This document shows positions 43,142 to 53,050 of a DNA stretch of 64,000 bases, piece after piece. The translations under genes and the position numbers were made by a program. The DNA lies in the NCBI RefSeq assembly GCF_000170835.1, contig NZ_ABCP01000001.1, forward strand, positions 186,001 to 250,000, in the 5' to 3' direction. The notes under the pieces are model-generated. The model did no database searches, had not been told where the DNA came from, and worked only from the letters and a program-made list of their open reading frames with translations. Numbering within the stretch: position 1 is the first letter of the stretch; each line of letters starts with the position of its first letter. This DNA comes from Marinobacter algicola DG893. Lineage in GTDB: Bacteria; Pseudomonadota; Gammaproteobacteria; Pseudomonadales; Oleiphilaceae.

Positions 43142-44788
43142 ATGGATAAAACCAAAACCTTCCCCTTCCGCTATACGCTTTATGCGCTGAGCCTGACTGG
43201 CTTTATGGTTTCGTCACTGGCCAGTGTCATTTGGGGAGGCTGGTTTTATCTTGCACCCATCCTGTTCGGGTTGCTGGCGGCGATCGGCACATGGGATCTT
43301 CTCCAGCGTAAACGCACTGTTAGCCGGAATTACCCCATCCTCGCCCACCTCCGGTACATCCTCGAATCGATTGGCCCGGAAATACGCCAGTATTTCATAC
43401 AGTCCGACACCGACGAACGCCCCTTTTCACGAGAACAGCGCACCATCGTTTACCAGCGAGCAAAGAACGTGCTCGACAAGCGGCCTTTCGGCTCGCAGTT
43501 GGGTATGTATAACGAAGGTTTTGAGTGGATCAACCATTCTCTCCGGCCATCCACCCTGAAAGATGCGGATTTCCGGATCGTGATCGGAAAGCAGTGCGCA
43601 AAACCTTACAACGCCAGCGTCTTCAACATTTCGGCAATGAGCTTTGGGTCGTTGTCGGCCAATGCCATTCTGAGCCTCAATACGGGCGCAAAAATGGGCG
43701 ATTTCTATCACGACACTGGCGAGGGCTCCATATCCCGGTATCACCGGAAACCCGGCGGAGATCTGGTTTGGGAAATCGGCTCCGGTTACTTCGGATGTCG
43801 CAACAAAGACGGCACCTTCAACGAAGAGATGTTCACCCGCAACGCCACTCTCGACCAGGTAAAAATGATAGAGGTCAAACTATCTCAGGGGGCTAAACCT
43901 GGACATGGAGGCATTCTTCCCGGCGAGAAAGTGACGCCGGAAATTGCTGAGGCCCGAGGCGTCGAACCTGGTAAGGATGTCGTTTCCCCGGCCAGCCATT
44001 CAGCGTTCTCTACGCCAAAGGAGTTTCTCGAGTTCCTGGAAAAACTTCGTGAGCTGTCGGGCGGCAAACCGGTGGGCTTCAAACTCGCTATAGGTCACCC
44101 CTGGGAGTGGTTCGCCATCGTCAAGGCCATGCTGGAGACAGGAAAAACACCGGATTTCATCGTTGTGGATGGTGGCGAAGGTGGCACCGGAGCCGCCCCG
44201 CTGGAATTCATCAACCGTATTGGAACACCCATGACGGAAGCCCTGCTACTGGTGCACAACACACTGGTGGGCACCAACCTGCGTGAGCACATTGCCATTG
44301 GCGCTGCGGGCAAGATCACCTCGGCATTCAACATAGCTAGAACCCTGGCGCTGGGGGCAGACTGGTGTAATGCGGCAAGGGGCTATATGTTCTCTCTCGG
44401 CTGTATACAGGCGCTCAACTGCCATACTGGAAAGTGCCCAAGCGGCGTTGCAACCCAAGACCCGAGGCGCAGCAAAAAGCTCGATGTCGAGGATAAAAGC
44501 CAGCGTGTTTACAACTATCACAAAAACACTCTGGAGGCGCTGATGAACCTGCTTGAAGCATCGGGACTAAAGCACCCGTCTGAACTTGGGCCGGAACATA
44601 TTATCCGCCGCACGTCCAAGACAGAAGTCCATTCTTACATGGATCTGTTCACGTTTCTGGAACCAGGCGCCCTTCTGGAAGGAAAAACCGGTGAAAGAGT
44701 GTTTGATACCTACTGGCCGGACGCCACCCCGGACAGCTTCGACCCGCCGGAATTTATTCGTCAGCTTCGCGAAACCAAACTGCGATAG
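43142..44788 (+). CDS. Membrane-anchored FMN-binding glutamate synthase-domain protein
   Basis: 548 residues. Two N-terminal hydrophobic segments (within residues 10-55) precede a full GltS alpha-domain barrel: FNISAMSFGSLSANAI, SQGAKPGHGGILPG, IVVDGGEGGTGAAPLEF. The 3Fe-4S cysteines are in the pattern CX5CX4C (GCIQALNCHTGKCP). No amidotransferase domain exists, so ammonia-dependent glutamate formation or another FMN oxidoreduction is possible; B. subtilis YerD is of this type. AGGAG precedes the ATG. Divergent from the BCCT gene, which may point to shared osmotic control. Confidence 0.88.
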   Translation: MDKTKTFPFRYTLYALSLTGFMVSSLASVIWGGWFYLAPILFGLLAAIGTWDLLQRKRTVSRNYPILAHLRYILESIGPEIRQYFIQSDTDERPFSREQRTIVYQRAKNVLDKRPFGSQLGMYNEGFEWINHSLRPSTLKDADFRIVIGKQCAKPYNASVFNISAMSFGSLSANAILSLNTGAKMGDFYHDTGEGSISRYHRKPGGDLVWEIGSGYFGCRNKDGTFNEEMFTRNATLDQVKMIEVKLSQGAKPGHGGILPGEKVTPEIAEARGVEPGKDVVSPASHSAFSTPKEFLEFLEKLRELSGGKPVGFKLAIGHPWEWFAIVKAMLETGKTPDFIVVDGGEGGTGAAPLEFINRIGTPMTEALLLVHNTLVGTNLREHIAIGAAGKITSAFNIARTLALGADWCNAARGYMFSLGCIQALNCHTGKCPSGVATQDPRRSKKLDVEDKSQRVYNYHKNTLEALMNLLEASGLKHPSELGPEHIIRRTSKTEVHSYMDLFTFLEPGALLEGKTGERVFDTYWPDATPDSFDPPEFIRQLRETKLR

Positions 44789-44903
44789 AAATCGTCCAAA
44801 GAATTGGCGAATGGATGTTTATTTTTACTTGAGGCTGGTGTAGACTTCGCTCCCGCTAAGCCACTGAGATCTCTCTCAAGTTTCTCTCTGGTCACTGGCA
44901 ATT

Positions 44904-44980
<77 letters not shown>

Positions 44981-44993
44981 GAATTCCCTACAC

Positions 44994-45025
44994 AAAGCCC
45001 GGGCCGAAAGGTCCGGGCTTTGTTG
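44994..45025 (+). terminator. Terminator after tRNA-Pro
   Basis: 12-bp stem (AAAGCCCGG plus three inner pairs, one G·U) closed by a GAAA tetraloop, followed by a T-rich stretch TTGTTGTTTT. It may also serve the convergent VOC gene. Confidence 0.88.
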
Positions 45026-45041
45026 TTTTCACAGACAACGG

Positions 45042-45413
45042 CTAGCCAAAGTGGAAGAAGGCCAGCTTGTTGCCATCCAGGTCTCTCACGTAAGCACCAT
45101 AGAACTGGTCAGGAATTCTCTGGCCAGGCTCGCCGTCACAGCTCGCACCCAACTCTAACGCTCGTTTGTAGTGGGCATCTACAGCCTCCTTGGACCCTGG
45201 CTGGATGGCAACCATATTACCATTACCTGGTTGATTGGGTTCGCCATCGTAGGGCGTGCACACGGCAAGCATCGGCGCCTTCATACTCTCCCCAACAAAC
45301 GCAATGCGGCCCATATCCAGAAGAACCTTAGCGCCGATATCCCCCAACAGTTCCGAATAAAAGGCCTTGGCTCGAGACATATCACTGACGCCAATCGTAA
45401 CGTATCCAATCAT
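45042..45413 (-). CDS. VOC-family glyoxalase-like protein
   Basis: 123-residue single-domain vicinal-oxygen-chelate protein. The start MIGYVTIGVSDMSRAKAFY and the end YVRDLDGNKLAFFHFG are typical of the glyoxalase/bleomycin-resistance/dioxygenase superfamily. Fewer canonical metal ligands are visible than in glyoxalase I, so a true lactoylglutathione lyase is unlikely. Substrate unknown. It reads towards the tRNA-Pro gene. Confidence 0.85.
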   Translation of the reverse strand: MIGYVTIGVSDMSRAKAFYSELLGDIGAKVLLDMGRIAFVGESMKAPMLAVCTPYDGEPNQPGNGNMVAIQPGSKEAVDAHYKRALELGASCDGEPGQRIPDQFYGAYVRDLDGNKLAFFHFG

Positions 45414-45484
45414 GCTGTTATTCTCCGATGTGAGTGTCGGTCCACTATACGACCTATTTGTTCATTTCGGCGACTGCCACCAAC

Positions 45485-45513
45485 AAAAAAGCCGAAGGCG
45501 AACCTTCGGCTTT
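45485..45513 (-). terminator. Terminator of the merR/ihfA transcript
   Basis: 11-bp stem AAAGCCGAAGG / CCTTCGGCTTT with loop CGAA; read on the minus strand it is followed by six T. It lies 15 bases past the merR stop. Confidence 0.9.
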
Positions 45514-45528
45514 CAGCTTCAAAACGCC

Positions 45529-45894
45529 TTACTTCACCGGCGTATTGAGCACTTCGAGAACATCTTCCAGTTCGGTAATCATCTGCCGGATCAGCTGTTT
45601 GTATTGGGAGGTGTCGTCTTTCACCTCGTGGCTGCTCAGCTTCTGCTTGGCGCCACCGATGGTGTAACCCTGATCGTACAACAGGCTGCGGATCTGGCGG
45701 ATGGTAATGACATCGGCACGCTGATAGTAGCGGCGGTTGCCACGACGCTTGACCGGAGAAAGCTGGGGGAACTCCTGCTCCCAGTATCTGAGCACGTGCG
45801 CTTTTACCGCGCAAAGTTCGGCAACTTCCCCGATGGTGAAATAACGCTTACCCGGTATCGTGGGTAATTCGTTGTTATGACTGGGTTCCAGCAT
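45529..45894 (-). CDS. MerR-family transcriptional regulator
   Basis: 121 residues. Winged HTH of MerR type at 17-85: [40 protein letters not shown], then a short coiled coil ([20 protein letters not shown]). There are no metal-binding cysteines in the C-terminal part, so it is not a classic metal sensor. It overlaps ihfA by 20 bp and follows it in many pseudomonad-like genomes. The target is unknown. Confidence 0.92.
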   Translation of the reverse strand: MLEPSHNNELPTIPGKRYFTIGEVAELCAVKAHVLRYWEQEFPQLSPVKRRGNRRYYQRADVITIRQIRSLLYDQGYTIGGAKQKLSSHEVKDDTSQYKQLIRQMITELEDVLEVLNTPVK

Positions 45895-46177
45895 ACGCTT
45901 CTACTTTCTGTTTTAGTTTTTGTCCCGGGCGGAACGTAACCACGCGCCGTGCACTGATTGGAATTTCCTCACCGGTTTTCGGGTTCCGTCCCGGCCGCTG
46001 CTTCTTGTCACGCAGATCGAAGTTACCAAATCCCGACAACTTCACCTGTTCGTTGTGGCTGAGAGCGCCTCTGATCTCGTCGAAAAAAGCTTCCACCATT
46101 TCCTTGGCTTCACGTTTGTTGAGACCCAACTCCTCGTACAACCGCTCTGCCATCTCCGCTTTCGTCAAAGCCGCCAT
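45875..46177 (-). CDS. ihfA: Integration host factor alpha subunit
   Basis: 100 residues. [34 protein letters not shown] and the DNA-intercalating beta arm [12 protein letters not shown] are diagnostic for IHF-alpha. With IHF-beta (not in this window) it bends DNA at specific sites for recombination, transcription and replication control. It begins 3 bp behind pheT, the conserved order in gammaproteobacteria. Confidence 0.97.
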   Translation of the reverse strand: MAALTKAEMAERLYEELGLNKREAKEMVEAFFDEIRGALSHNEQVKLSGFGNFDLRDKKQRPGRNPKTGEEIPISARRVVTFRPGQKLKQKVEAYAGTQS

Positions 46178-46180
46178 CTG

Positions 46181-48553
46181 CTAACTCCTCAGTGTTGCCC
46201 CCAACTCTTCGCGCAGTGCGTCAATCACACCGTTGAAGAGCGAATGCACCTCTTCTTCATTTAGTGTGCGCTCGGGATGCTGCCAGAACAGGCTGAGAGC
46301 AAGGCTTCGGTTGCCTTCACCCAGGCTTTCACCTTGATAAACATCAAACGCACGCAAAGCCGTGAGGTGCTCCCCGGCGTGTTTTTTTGCTACACGCTCG
46401 ACGTCTGCAAACCCCACATCGCTTCCGATAATGATAGCCAAATCCCGCCGAACTTCTGGGAATTTTGAAATATCTTTGAAATTAGGCACATATCCAGAAA
46501 CGATCGAATTCAAGAATAGCTCAAACATCAGAATCGTGCCATTAAGTTCCAGTTTTTTCTGCACTTGTGGGTGCAATGTGCCCAGCCAGCCTACATGTTC
46601 TCCGTCCCGGATCAGTTCCGCCGTCTGGCCTGGGTGTAGTGCGGGATGCTGACTGGCGAGGAACTGCACCTCAATACCAAGGAGCTGGAACAGCCCCTCC
46701 AATTCTCCTTTTACATCAAAGAAATCGGCGCTTCTGCGACCGTTAGCCCAGTTTTCAGGCAACTGACCGCCGGCAACCACGCCCGAGAGCATAGGTTGCT
46801 GATCTATGTGGTCGCCGTCTTTGATGAACCGGAGACCAGTTTCGAACAGGCGAATACGCGGTTGCTGCCGATTCTGGTTATAGGCCACCGTTTTCAGAAG
46901 TCCGCTCCACAGGCTGGTGCGCATAACGGACAGATCCGACGAAATTGGGTTGGCCAGCGCAATACCTTCCCGCTCCGGGTCAACCAGGCCCTGAACTTTC
47001 GGGTCTACAAAGCTGTAGGTAATCGCTTCCTGGTACCCACACGCCACGAAATAGTTCTGGATAGCCGATACCGGGCGGACGGCCTCTTCCTGTGGGCGAA
47101 GGCCCAGTGAGCCCGTGGGCTCGGTGACCGGCAGATTGTTGTAACCGTATATCCGTCCAATTTCCTCGATCAGATCTTCTTCGATACTGATATCCGGGCG
47201 GAAACTCGGCACGTGTACCCGCCAACCATCCTTCAGCAGCTTATCAATATGAAGACCCAGTCGAGTCAGGATCTCTTCTACCGTCGTGCGGTCAATCTCC
47301 AGTCCCAACACGTCGGCAACACGCGTCTCCCGGAGGTCCACGGTGCGGTCTTCAGGCAGGTCCTGCTTACTGACAACCTCAACAATATCCCCCGGCTCGC
47401 CACCGACAATAGACATCAGCAGTGCCGTTGCACGCTCCATGGCATCGCGGGCAAGCTCGTAGTCCACGCCCCGCTCGAACCGATGTGACGCGTCCGTGTG
47501 AAGGCCATAGTGGCGGGCCTTACCCGCCAGAGTAATCGGATCAAAATAGGCAGCTTCCAGGATCAGGTCGCGGGTTCGCTCACTGACTCCGGAATGCTCG
47601 CCCCCCATCACACCGGCAATCGCTATCGGCTTGGCGTGATCCGCGATAACCAGGGTATCCGGAGTCAGTTCCACTTCCTGACCATCCAGCAATACCAGCT
47701 TTTCACCCTGCGTTGCCCGGCGCACAACAATACCGCCTTCAATTTCCTCTCGATCAAACGCATGCAGCGGCTGCCCCAGCTCCAGCATCACGTAGTTGGT
47801 CACGTCCACGGCAGCGTCAATAGAGCGAATGCCTGAACGACGCAGTTTTTCCTGCATCCACAGCGGGGATTCAATGCTCAGGTCGACGTTACGCAGAATT
47901 CGCCCCAGATAACGGGGGCAACCTTCGGGGTCTTTCACTGTGATGGCAGGCACCTCTGAGTGCATCGCTTCCACCGGGAGAATTTCCGGGCCCTCAACCA
48001 CAAGGCTGTTGAGAACCCCGACTTCCCGGGCGATACCCTTAATCGACAGGCAATCGCTGCGATTCGGTGTCAGGTCCACGTCGATGGTGACGTCGTTGAG
48101 CTTGAGAAACTCACTCAGCTCCTGACCGACCGGTGCATTGTCCGGTAATTCCATCAGACCGTCATGACTGTCCGAAAGGCCAAGCTCTGACTCTGAGCAC
48201 AGCATGCCTTCGGAGGGCTGCCCACGCAGTTTGGCCTTCTTGATCTTGAAGTCGCCCGGCAGCACCGCTCCGACGACGGCAAAAGGCACTTTCAAGCCGT
48301 CGCGCACGTTGGGCGCACCGCAAACCACCTGGACCGTTTGAGCGCCATCAGTGACCTGACAGACCCGAAGCTTATCCGCATCGGGATGAGGGGATACCGA
48401 CACAACCTCACCCACAACAATGCCACTGAACTTGCCGGCTACCGGCTCAAATCCGTCAACTTCCAGACCCGCCATGGTGATCTGATCCATCAATGCCTGG
48501 GTATCATTCGCCGGATTAACCCATTCACGTAGCCACTGCTCACTGAATTTCAT
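46181..48553 (-). CDS. pheT: Phenylalanyl-tRNA synthetase beta subunit
   Basis: 790 residues. Domain order: an N-terminal structure with the EMAP-II-like tRNA-binding fold (about 40-150; VVGEVVSVSPHPDADKLRVC), B3/B4 editing region (about 210-385), B5 domain, the catalytic-like core and a C-terminal FDX-ACB anticodon domain (FKDISKFPEVRRDLAIII). Forms an alpha2-beta2 enzyme with PheS and edits Tyr-tRNA(Phe). Lies 59 bp downstream of pheS and 3 bp upstream of ihfA. Confidence 0.97.
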   Translation of the reverse strand: MKFSEQWLREWVNPANDTQALMDQITMAGLEVDGFEPVAGKFSGIVVGEVVSVSPHPDADKLRVCQVTDGAQTVQVVCGAPNVRDGLKVPFAVVGAVLPGDFKIKKAKLRGQPSEGMLCSESELGLSDSHDGLMELPDNAPVGQELSEFLKLNDVTIDVDLTPNRSDCLSIKGIAREVGVLNSLVVEGPEILPVEAMHSEVPAITVKDPEGCPRYLGRILRNVDLSIESPLWMQEKLRRSGIRSIDAAVDVTNYVMLELGQPLHAFDREEIEGGIVVRRATQGEKLVLLDGQEVELTPDTLVIADHAKPIAIAGVMGGEHSGVSERTRDLILEAAYFDPITLAGKARHYGLHTDASHRFERGVDYELARDAMERATALLMSIVGGEPGDIVEVVSKQDLPEDRTVDLRETRVADVLGLEIDRTTVEEILTRLGLHIDKLLKDGWRVHVPSFRPDISIEEDLIEEIGRIYGYNNLPVTEPTGSLGLRPQEEAVRPVSAIQNYFVACGYQEAITYSFVDPKVQGLVDPEREGIALANPISSDLSVMRTSLWSGLLKTVAYNQNRQQPRIRLFETGLRFIKDGDHIDQQPMLSGVVAGGQLPENWANGRRSADFFDVKGELEGLFQLLGIEVQFLASQHPALHPGQTAELIRDGEHVGWLGTLHPQVQKKLELNGTILMFELFLNSIVSGYVPNFKDISKFPEVRRDLAIIIGSDVGFADVERVAKKHAGEHLTALRAFDVYQGESLGEGNRSLALSLFWQHPERTLNEEEVHSLFNGVIDALREELGATLRS

Positions 48554-48612
48554 GGTATCTGCCTTGTCCTGATGCGGTGTTGCCTGTTAGTTCGAGTACC
48601 TGGGTGGAGCGT

Positions 48613-49638
<1,026 letters not shown>

Positions 49639-49647
49639 TCACTCTAA

Positions 49648-49681
49648 ACAAAAATAGGGGAAGAGCGCGCCCTTCCCCTAT
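49648..49681 (-). promoter_or_regulatory. Terminator-like hairpin ahead of pheST (attenuator candidate)
   Basis: On the minus strand a 10-bp perfect stem (ATAGGGGAAG / CTTCCCCTAT; arms 49672-49681 and 49654-49663) is followed by TTTTTGTTT. It lies 37 bp before the pheS start. It may end the infC-rplT transcript in part and control read-through into pheST. Confidence 0.72.
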
Positions 49682-49686
49682 CAGAA

Positions 49687-49714
49687 GGCGCCTTCATGAA
49701 CTCATGGAGACGCC
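49687..49714 (-). promoter_or_regulatory. Upstream stem competing with the pheST terminator
   Basis: On the minus strand the arms GGCGTCTCCATGA and TCATGAAGGCGCC pair with one mismatch and one G·T. Its 3' arm (GCGCCTTC) can instead pair with GAAGGGCGC within the next hairpin, so the two structures could be alternatives. Confidence 0.55.
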
Positions 49715-49750
49715 TGAATCGATCGGTTAACCGATGAAAGAGCTAAGCGA

Positions 49751-50104
49751 TCACAGAGACGCTTTGGCCTTCTCAACAACAGCAGTAAACGCCTGCTGTT
49801 CGTTCATGGCCAGGTCGGCCAGAACTTTACGGTCGATCTCAACATTGGCCTTCTTCAGGCCAGCAATCAGACGGCTGTAAGACAGGCCGTTGGCACGGGC
49901 GCCAGCATTGATACGGGCAATCCACAGTGCGCGGAACGAGCGCTTACGGTTACGACGGTCACGGTAAGCGTACTGACCTGCCTTGATAACCGCCTGTTTG
50001 GCTACGCGGAAGACGCGGCTACGCGCTCCGTAATAACCCTTGGCCTGACTGAGAATCTTTTTATGACGACGGCGTGCAACCACACCACGTTTTACGCGAG
50101 GCAT
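49751..50104 (-). CDS. rplT: 50S ribosomal protein L20
   Basis: 117 residues: [36 protein letters not shown] and [20 protein letters not shown] are diagnostic. An early assembly protein that binds 23S rRNA and, in E. coli, represses translation of the rpmI-rplT part of the operon. 50 bp behind rpmI. Confidence 0.98.
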   Translation of the reverse strand: MPRVKRGVVARRRHKKILSQAKGYYGARSRVFRVAKQAVIKAGQYAYRDRRNRKRSFRALWIARINAGARANGLSYSRLIAGLKKANVEIDRKVLADLAMNEQQAFTAVVEKAKASL

Positions 50105-50154
50105 ACGTTAATCCTTCTACCTTTAAACCTGAAAAGAAATGATTAGCGGCTGAA

Positions 50155-50346
50155 TCAGCACGCCGTCATACGCTTGATTGAAGCCACGTCGGACTTGGCA
50201 ATCAGCTTGGTACCACGAAGCTGACGCTTACGCTTCGGGCTCTTCTTGGTCAGGATGTGACTGGTGAAGGATTGCTTATGCTTGAAGCCAGTCGCGGTCT
50301 TCTTGAACCGCTTGGTGGCCCCGCTTTTGGTTTTCATCTTGGGCAT
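50155..50346 (-). CDS. rpmI: 50S ribosomal protein L35
   Basis: 63 residues: [33 protein letters not shown] and [11 protein letters not shown] are typical of L35. Lies between infC and rplT as in most bacteria. A GC-rich hairpin lies in the 93-bp spacer upstream. Confidence 0.98.
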   Translation of the reverse strand: MPKMKTKSGATKRFKKTATGFKHKQSFTSHILTKKSPKRKRQLRGTKLIAKSDVASIKRMTAC

Positions 50347-50401
50347 TTTTAAAACTCCGCATTCTGTTTTTAAGTGATATCAATGTGCCCCTGAACGACA
50401 A

Positions 50402-50423
50402 ATCCCCCGCGACCGCGGGGGAT
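50402..50423 (-). promoter_or_regulatory. GC-rich hairpin in the infC-rpmI spacer
   Basis: Perfect 9-bp stem ATCCCCCGC / GCGGGGGAT around a four-base loop, 16 bases past the infC stop. There is no proper T-tract on the minus-strand 3' side. In E. coli this spacer helps to form the RNA operator bound by L20; an equivalent role here is inferred from position. Confidence 0.5.
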
Positions 50424-50439
50424 CAGCACCGGATCAGGT

Positions 50440-50979
50440 TCACTTCTTTTTACGGGGGGCCACAACCATGGTCATCTGGCGGCCTTCCATTTTCGGCCGC
50501 TGTTCTACCTGGGCAAGCTCTTCAATATCCACTTCGATCCTGTTCATGAGCTTCATACCAATTTCCTGGTGTGCCATCTCACGCCCACGGAAGCGGATAG
50601 TGATTTTGCCGCGGTCCCCGTTTTCAAGGAAACGTACCAGGTTGCGTAGTTTGACCTGATAATCCCCTTCTTCAGTTCCTGGTCGGAACTTAAGCTCTTT
50701 GACCTGCGTCTGCTTCTGCTTTTTCTTGGCAGCCGCTTTGGCCTTCTTCTCATCGAAGATTTTCTTGCCGTAGTCCATTATCTTACAGACGATCGGATCG
50801 GAATCCGTAACCTGAACCAGGTCAAGAGACGCTTCTTCAGCCTGCTTGAGTGCATCTTCAATCGGTACGACACCGACCTGATTGCCTTCGGCATCGATCA
50901 GACGGACTTCAGTTGCGTCAATGTTCTCGTTGATCGGCGCTTTTGGAGTGCGCCCCCGATTCGCTCGCTGTTTAATAAT
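50440..50979 (-). CDS. infC: Translation initiation factor IF-3 with AUU start
   Basis: 179 residues if read from ATT at 50979 (a second ATT follows directly at 50976). The N-terminal domain ([37 protein letters not shown]) links through a Lys-rich helix to the C-terminal domain ([33 protein letters not shown]). The only ATG in the region (50778) would remove the whole N-terminal domain, so a rare AUU start is required, as in E. coli infC, where IF-3 represses its own translation at AUU. GGAG lies five bases ahead, and the ATT overlaps the thrS TGA as TGATT. Confidence 0.95.
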   Translation of the reverse strand: MIKQRANRGRTPKAPINENIDATEVRLIDAEGNQVGVVPIEDALKQAEEASLDLVQVTDSDPIVCKIMDYGKKIFDEKKAKAAAKKKQKQTQVKELKFRPGTEEGDYQVKLRNLVRFLENGDRGKITIRFRGREMAHQEIGMKLMNRIEVDIEELAQVEQRPKMEGRQMTMVVAPRKKK

Positions 50980-52904
50980 CAGATCTCCGTTTTGGTTCTG
51001 CCTTTGCGATTGATTTCGTCAGCCATCAGCTGCTCAAACGCTTCCAGCGATAAAGTTCCCAAATCCTCACCCTTGCGGGTTCTCACCGCAACAGCGTTGT
51101 TTTCAACTTCTTTGTCGCCGATAACAACAAGGAAGGGAACTTTGTTAATAGTATGCTCGCGGATTTTAAAGCCGATCTTCTCGTTTCTCAAGTCAGCATT
51201 AACCCTATAGCCAAGGGAATCCCACTTTTTCGCAAGATTCTGGCAATAATCCCGCTGATTGTCGGTAATATTCAGCACCGCGATCTGCGTTGGCGCAAGC
51301 CATGTCGGGAAAGCGCCCTCGTATTCCTCGATGAGAATACCAATAAAGCGCTCGAACGAGCCAAGAACCGCCCGGTGCAACATTACCGGCGTCTTACGCT
51401 CGGAGTTGTCTGCCACATATTGGGCACCCAGCCGACCCGGCATGGAAAAATCGACCTGAATGGTACCACATTGCCACACCCGACCGATGCAGTCTTTCAG
51501 CGAAAACTCGATTTTCGGACCATAAAAGGCGCCCTCACCCGGCAAAAGCTCCCAATCGACGCCTTCCCGGTTCAATGCTTCTTCCAGCGCCGCTTCCGAC
51601 TTGTCCCAGACTTCGTCCGAGCCAACCCGTTTTTCAGGACGGGTTGAGAGCTTGTAAAGAATCTCAGTAAACCCGAAATCCGCGTAAATCTCGTGGAGCA
51701 TGCCGATAAAGTCAGACACTTCCTGCTGAATGGCATCCTCTTCGCAGAAAATGTGGGCGTCGTCCTGGGTAAACCCTCGAACCCGCATCAAACCGTGCAA
51801 GGCACCAGACGCTTCGTTACGGTGACAGGAGCCGAACTCGGCCAGACGCAGAGGCAGGTCCTTGTAACTTTTCAGGCCCTGGTTGAAAACCTGCACATGG
51901 CAGGGACAGTTCATCGGCTTGATGGCGTAATCGTGCTTCTCGGACTCCGTGGTGAACATGTCGTCCTTGAACTTGTCCCAATGCCCGGACTTCTCCCAAA
52001 GTGCCCTGGAAACCACCTGCGGCGTCTTGATTTCCTGGTAACCATGCTTATGCTGCTTACCGCGCATGTACTGCTCGATCTCCTGGTACAGGGACCAGCC
52101 GTCCGGATGCCAGAACACCATGCCCGGGGCCTCTTCCTGCATGTGGAACAGGCTCAGTTTCTTGCCGATCTTGCGGTGGTCGCGCTTCTCGGCCTCTTCC
52201 AGACGATGCAGATAGGCCTTCAGGTCCTTCTTGTTGCCCCAGGCGGTACCATACACCCTCTGCAACTGCTCGTTACTGGTATCACCGCGCCAGTAGGCGC
52301 CGGCAACCTTGGTCAGCTTGAAGGCCTTGAGCTTGCCGGTGTTGGGCACGTGAGGGCCACGACACAGATCGATAAAGTCACCCTGGCGGTAGAAGGACAG
52401 ATCCTCCTCTCCGGGAATATCCTCAATGATGCGAACCTTGTATTCCTCACCCATCTCATCAAAAAGACGGACGGCTTCGTCACGAGACATAACCGATCGG
52501 GACACCGGGATATCCTGCTTCGCCAGTTCTTCCATACGCTTTTCGATCCGGCTCAGGTCTTCATTGGTGAACGGCCGGTCGAATTTGAAATCGTAATAGA
52601 ACCCGTTATCCACAACCGGGCCAATGGTCACCTGGGCGGAAGGAAACAGTTCCTTGACCGCCATGGCCAGGAGATGCGCCGTGGAGTGGCGGATAATGTC
52701 GACGCCGTCTTCATCACGCTCGGTGACAATGGCAAGTTCAGCGTCTTCTTCAATCGGAAAACTGGTATCAACCAACTTGCCATTCACACGGCCGGCAATG
52801 GCGGCCTTGGCAAGCCCGGCACCGATGTCTGCGGCGACATCATGAACGGTAACAGATTCGACAAAACTGCGGTGACTGCCATCCGGCAGGGTAACAACAG
52901 GCAT
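50979..52904 (-). CDS. thrS: Threonyl-tRNA synthetase
   Basis: 641 residues. TGS domain at the N-terminus ([14 protein letters not shown]), the editing domain with [11 protein letters not shown], then the class II core with NCPCHVQVF and [20 protein letters not shown] (motif 2), and the anticodon-binding domain. The catalytic zinc is expected from the Cys of NCPCH and two His residues. Start ATG has AGGAG seven bases upstream. First gene of the translation block; its promoter should lie in the 100 bp before it. The stop shares one base with the infC start. Confidence 0.98.
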   Translation of the reverse strand: MPVVTLPDGSHRSFVESVTVHDVAADIGAGLAKAAIAGRVNGKLVDTSFPIEEDAELAIVTERDEDGVDIIRHSTAHLLAMAVKELFPSAQVTIGPVVDNGFYYDFKFDRPFTNEDLSRIEKRMEELAKQDIPVSRSVMSRDEAVRLFDEMGEEYKVRIIEDIPGEEDLSFYRQGDFIDLCRGPHVPNTGKLKAFKLTKVAGAYWRGDTSNEQLQRVYGTAWGNKKDLKAYLHRLEEAEKRDHRKIGKKLSLFHMQEEAPGMVFWHPDGWSLYQEIEQYMRGKQHKHGYQEIKTPQVVSRALWEKSGHWDKFKDDMFTTESEKHDYAIKPMNCPCHVQVFNQGLKSYKDLPLRLAEFGSCHRNEASGALHGLMRVRGFTQDDAHIFCEEDAIQQEVSDFIGMLHEIYADFGFTEILYKLSTRPEKRVGSDEVWDKSEAALEEALNREGVDWELLPGEGAFYGPKIEFSLKDCIGRVWQCGTIQVDFSMPGRLGAQYVADNSERKTPVMLHRAVLGSFERFIGILIEEYEGAFPTWLAPTQIAVLNITDNQRDYCQNLAKKWDSLGYRVNADLRNEKIGFKIREHTINKVPFLVVIGDKEVENNAVAVRTRKGEDLGTLSLEAFEQLMADEINRKGRTKTEI

Positions 52905-53005
52905 AGTAGGCTCCTAGGGACTCAGAGGTGATCCGTACCAAAGACCACTTGTTGACGGTTGGCCGCGATACAAACCGCGGACCGTTGCGCGCTGGAGTTT
53001 AACAG

Positions 53006-53036
53006 AAAAAAGCCCGACAGGTTAATGCCGGGCTTT
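53006..53036 (-). terminator. Terminator of the TRAP transporter transcript
   Basis: 8-bp stem AAAGCCCG / CGGGCTTT with a 12-base loop; on the minus strand it is followed by six T. It begins 14 bases past the stop of the permease gene. Confidence 0.87.
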
Positions 53037-53050
53037 CGAAGGAAAAAGGG

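Noticed and set aside
50440..50778. Short 112-residue IF-3 from the internal ATG
   Set aside because: It lacks the N-terminal domain, which is coded in frame directly upstream and needs an AUU start.
51693..52931. 412-residue plus-strand frame opposite thrS
   Set aside because: Shadow of a universally conserved gene; no supporting start signal.
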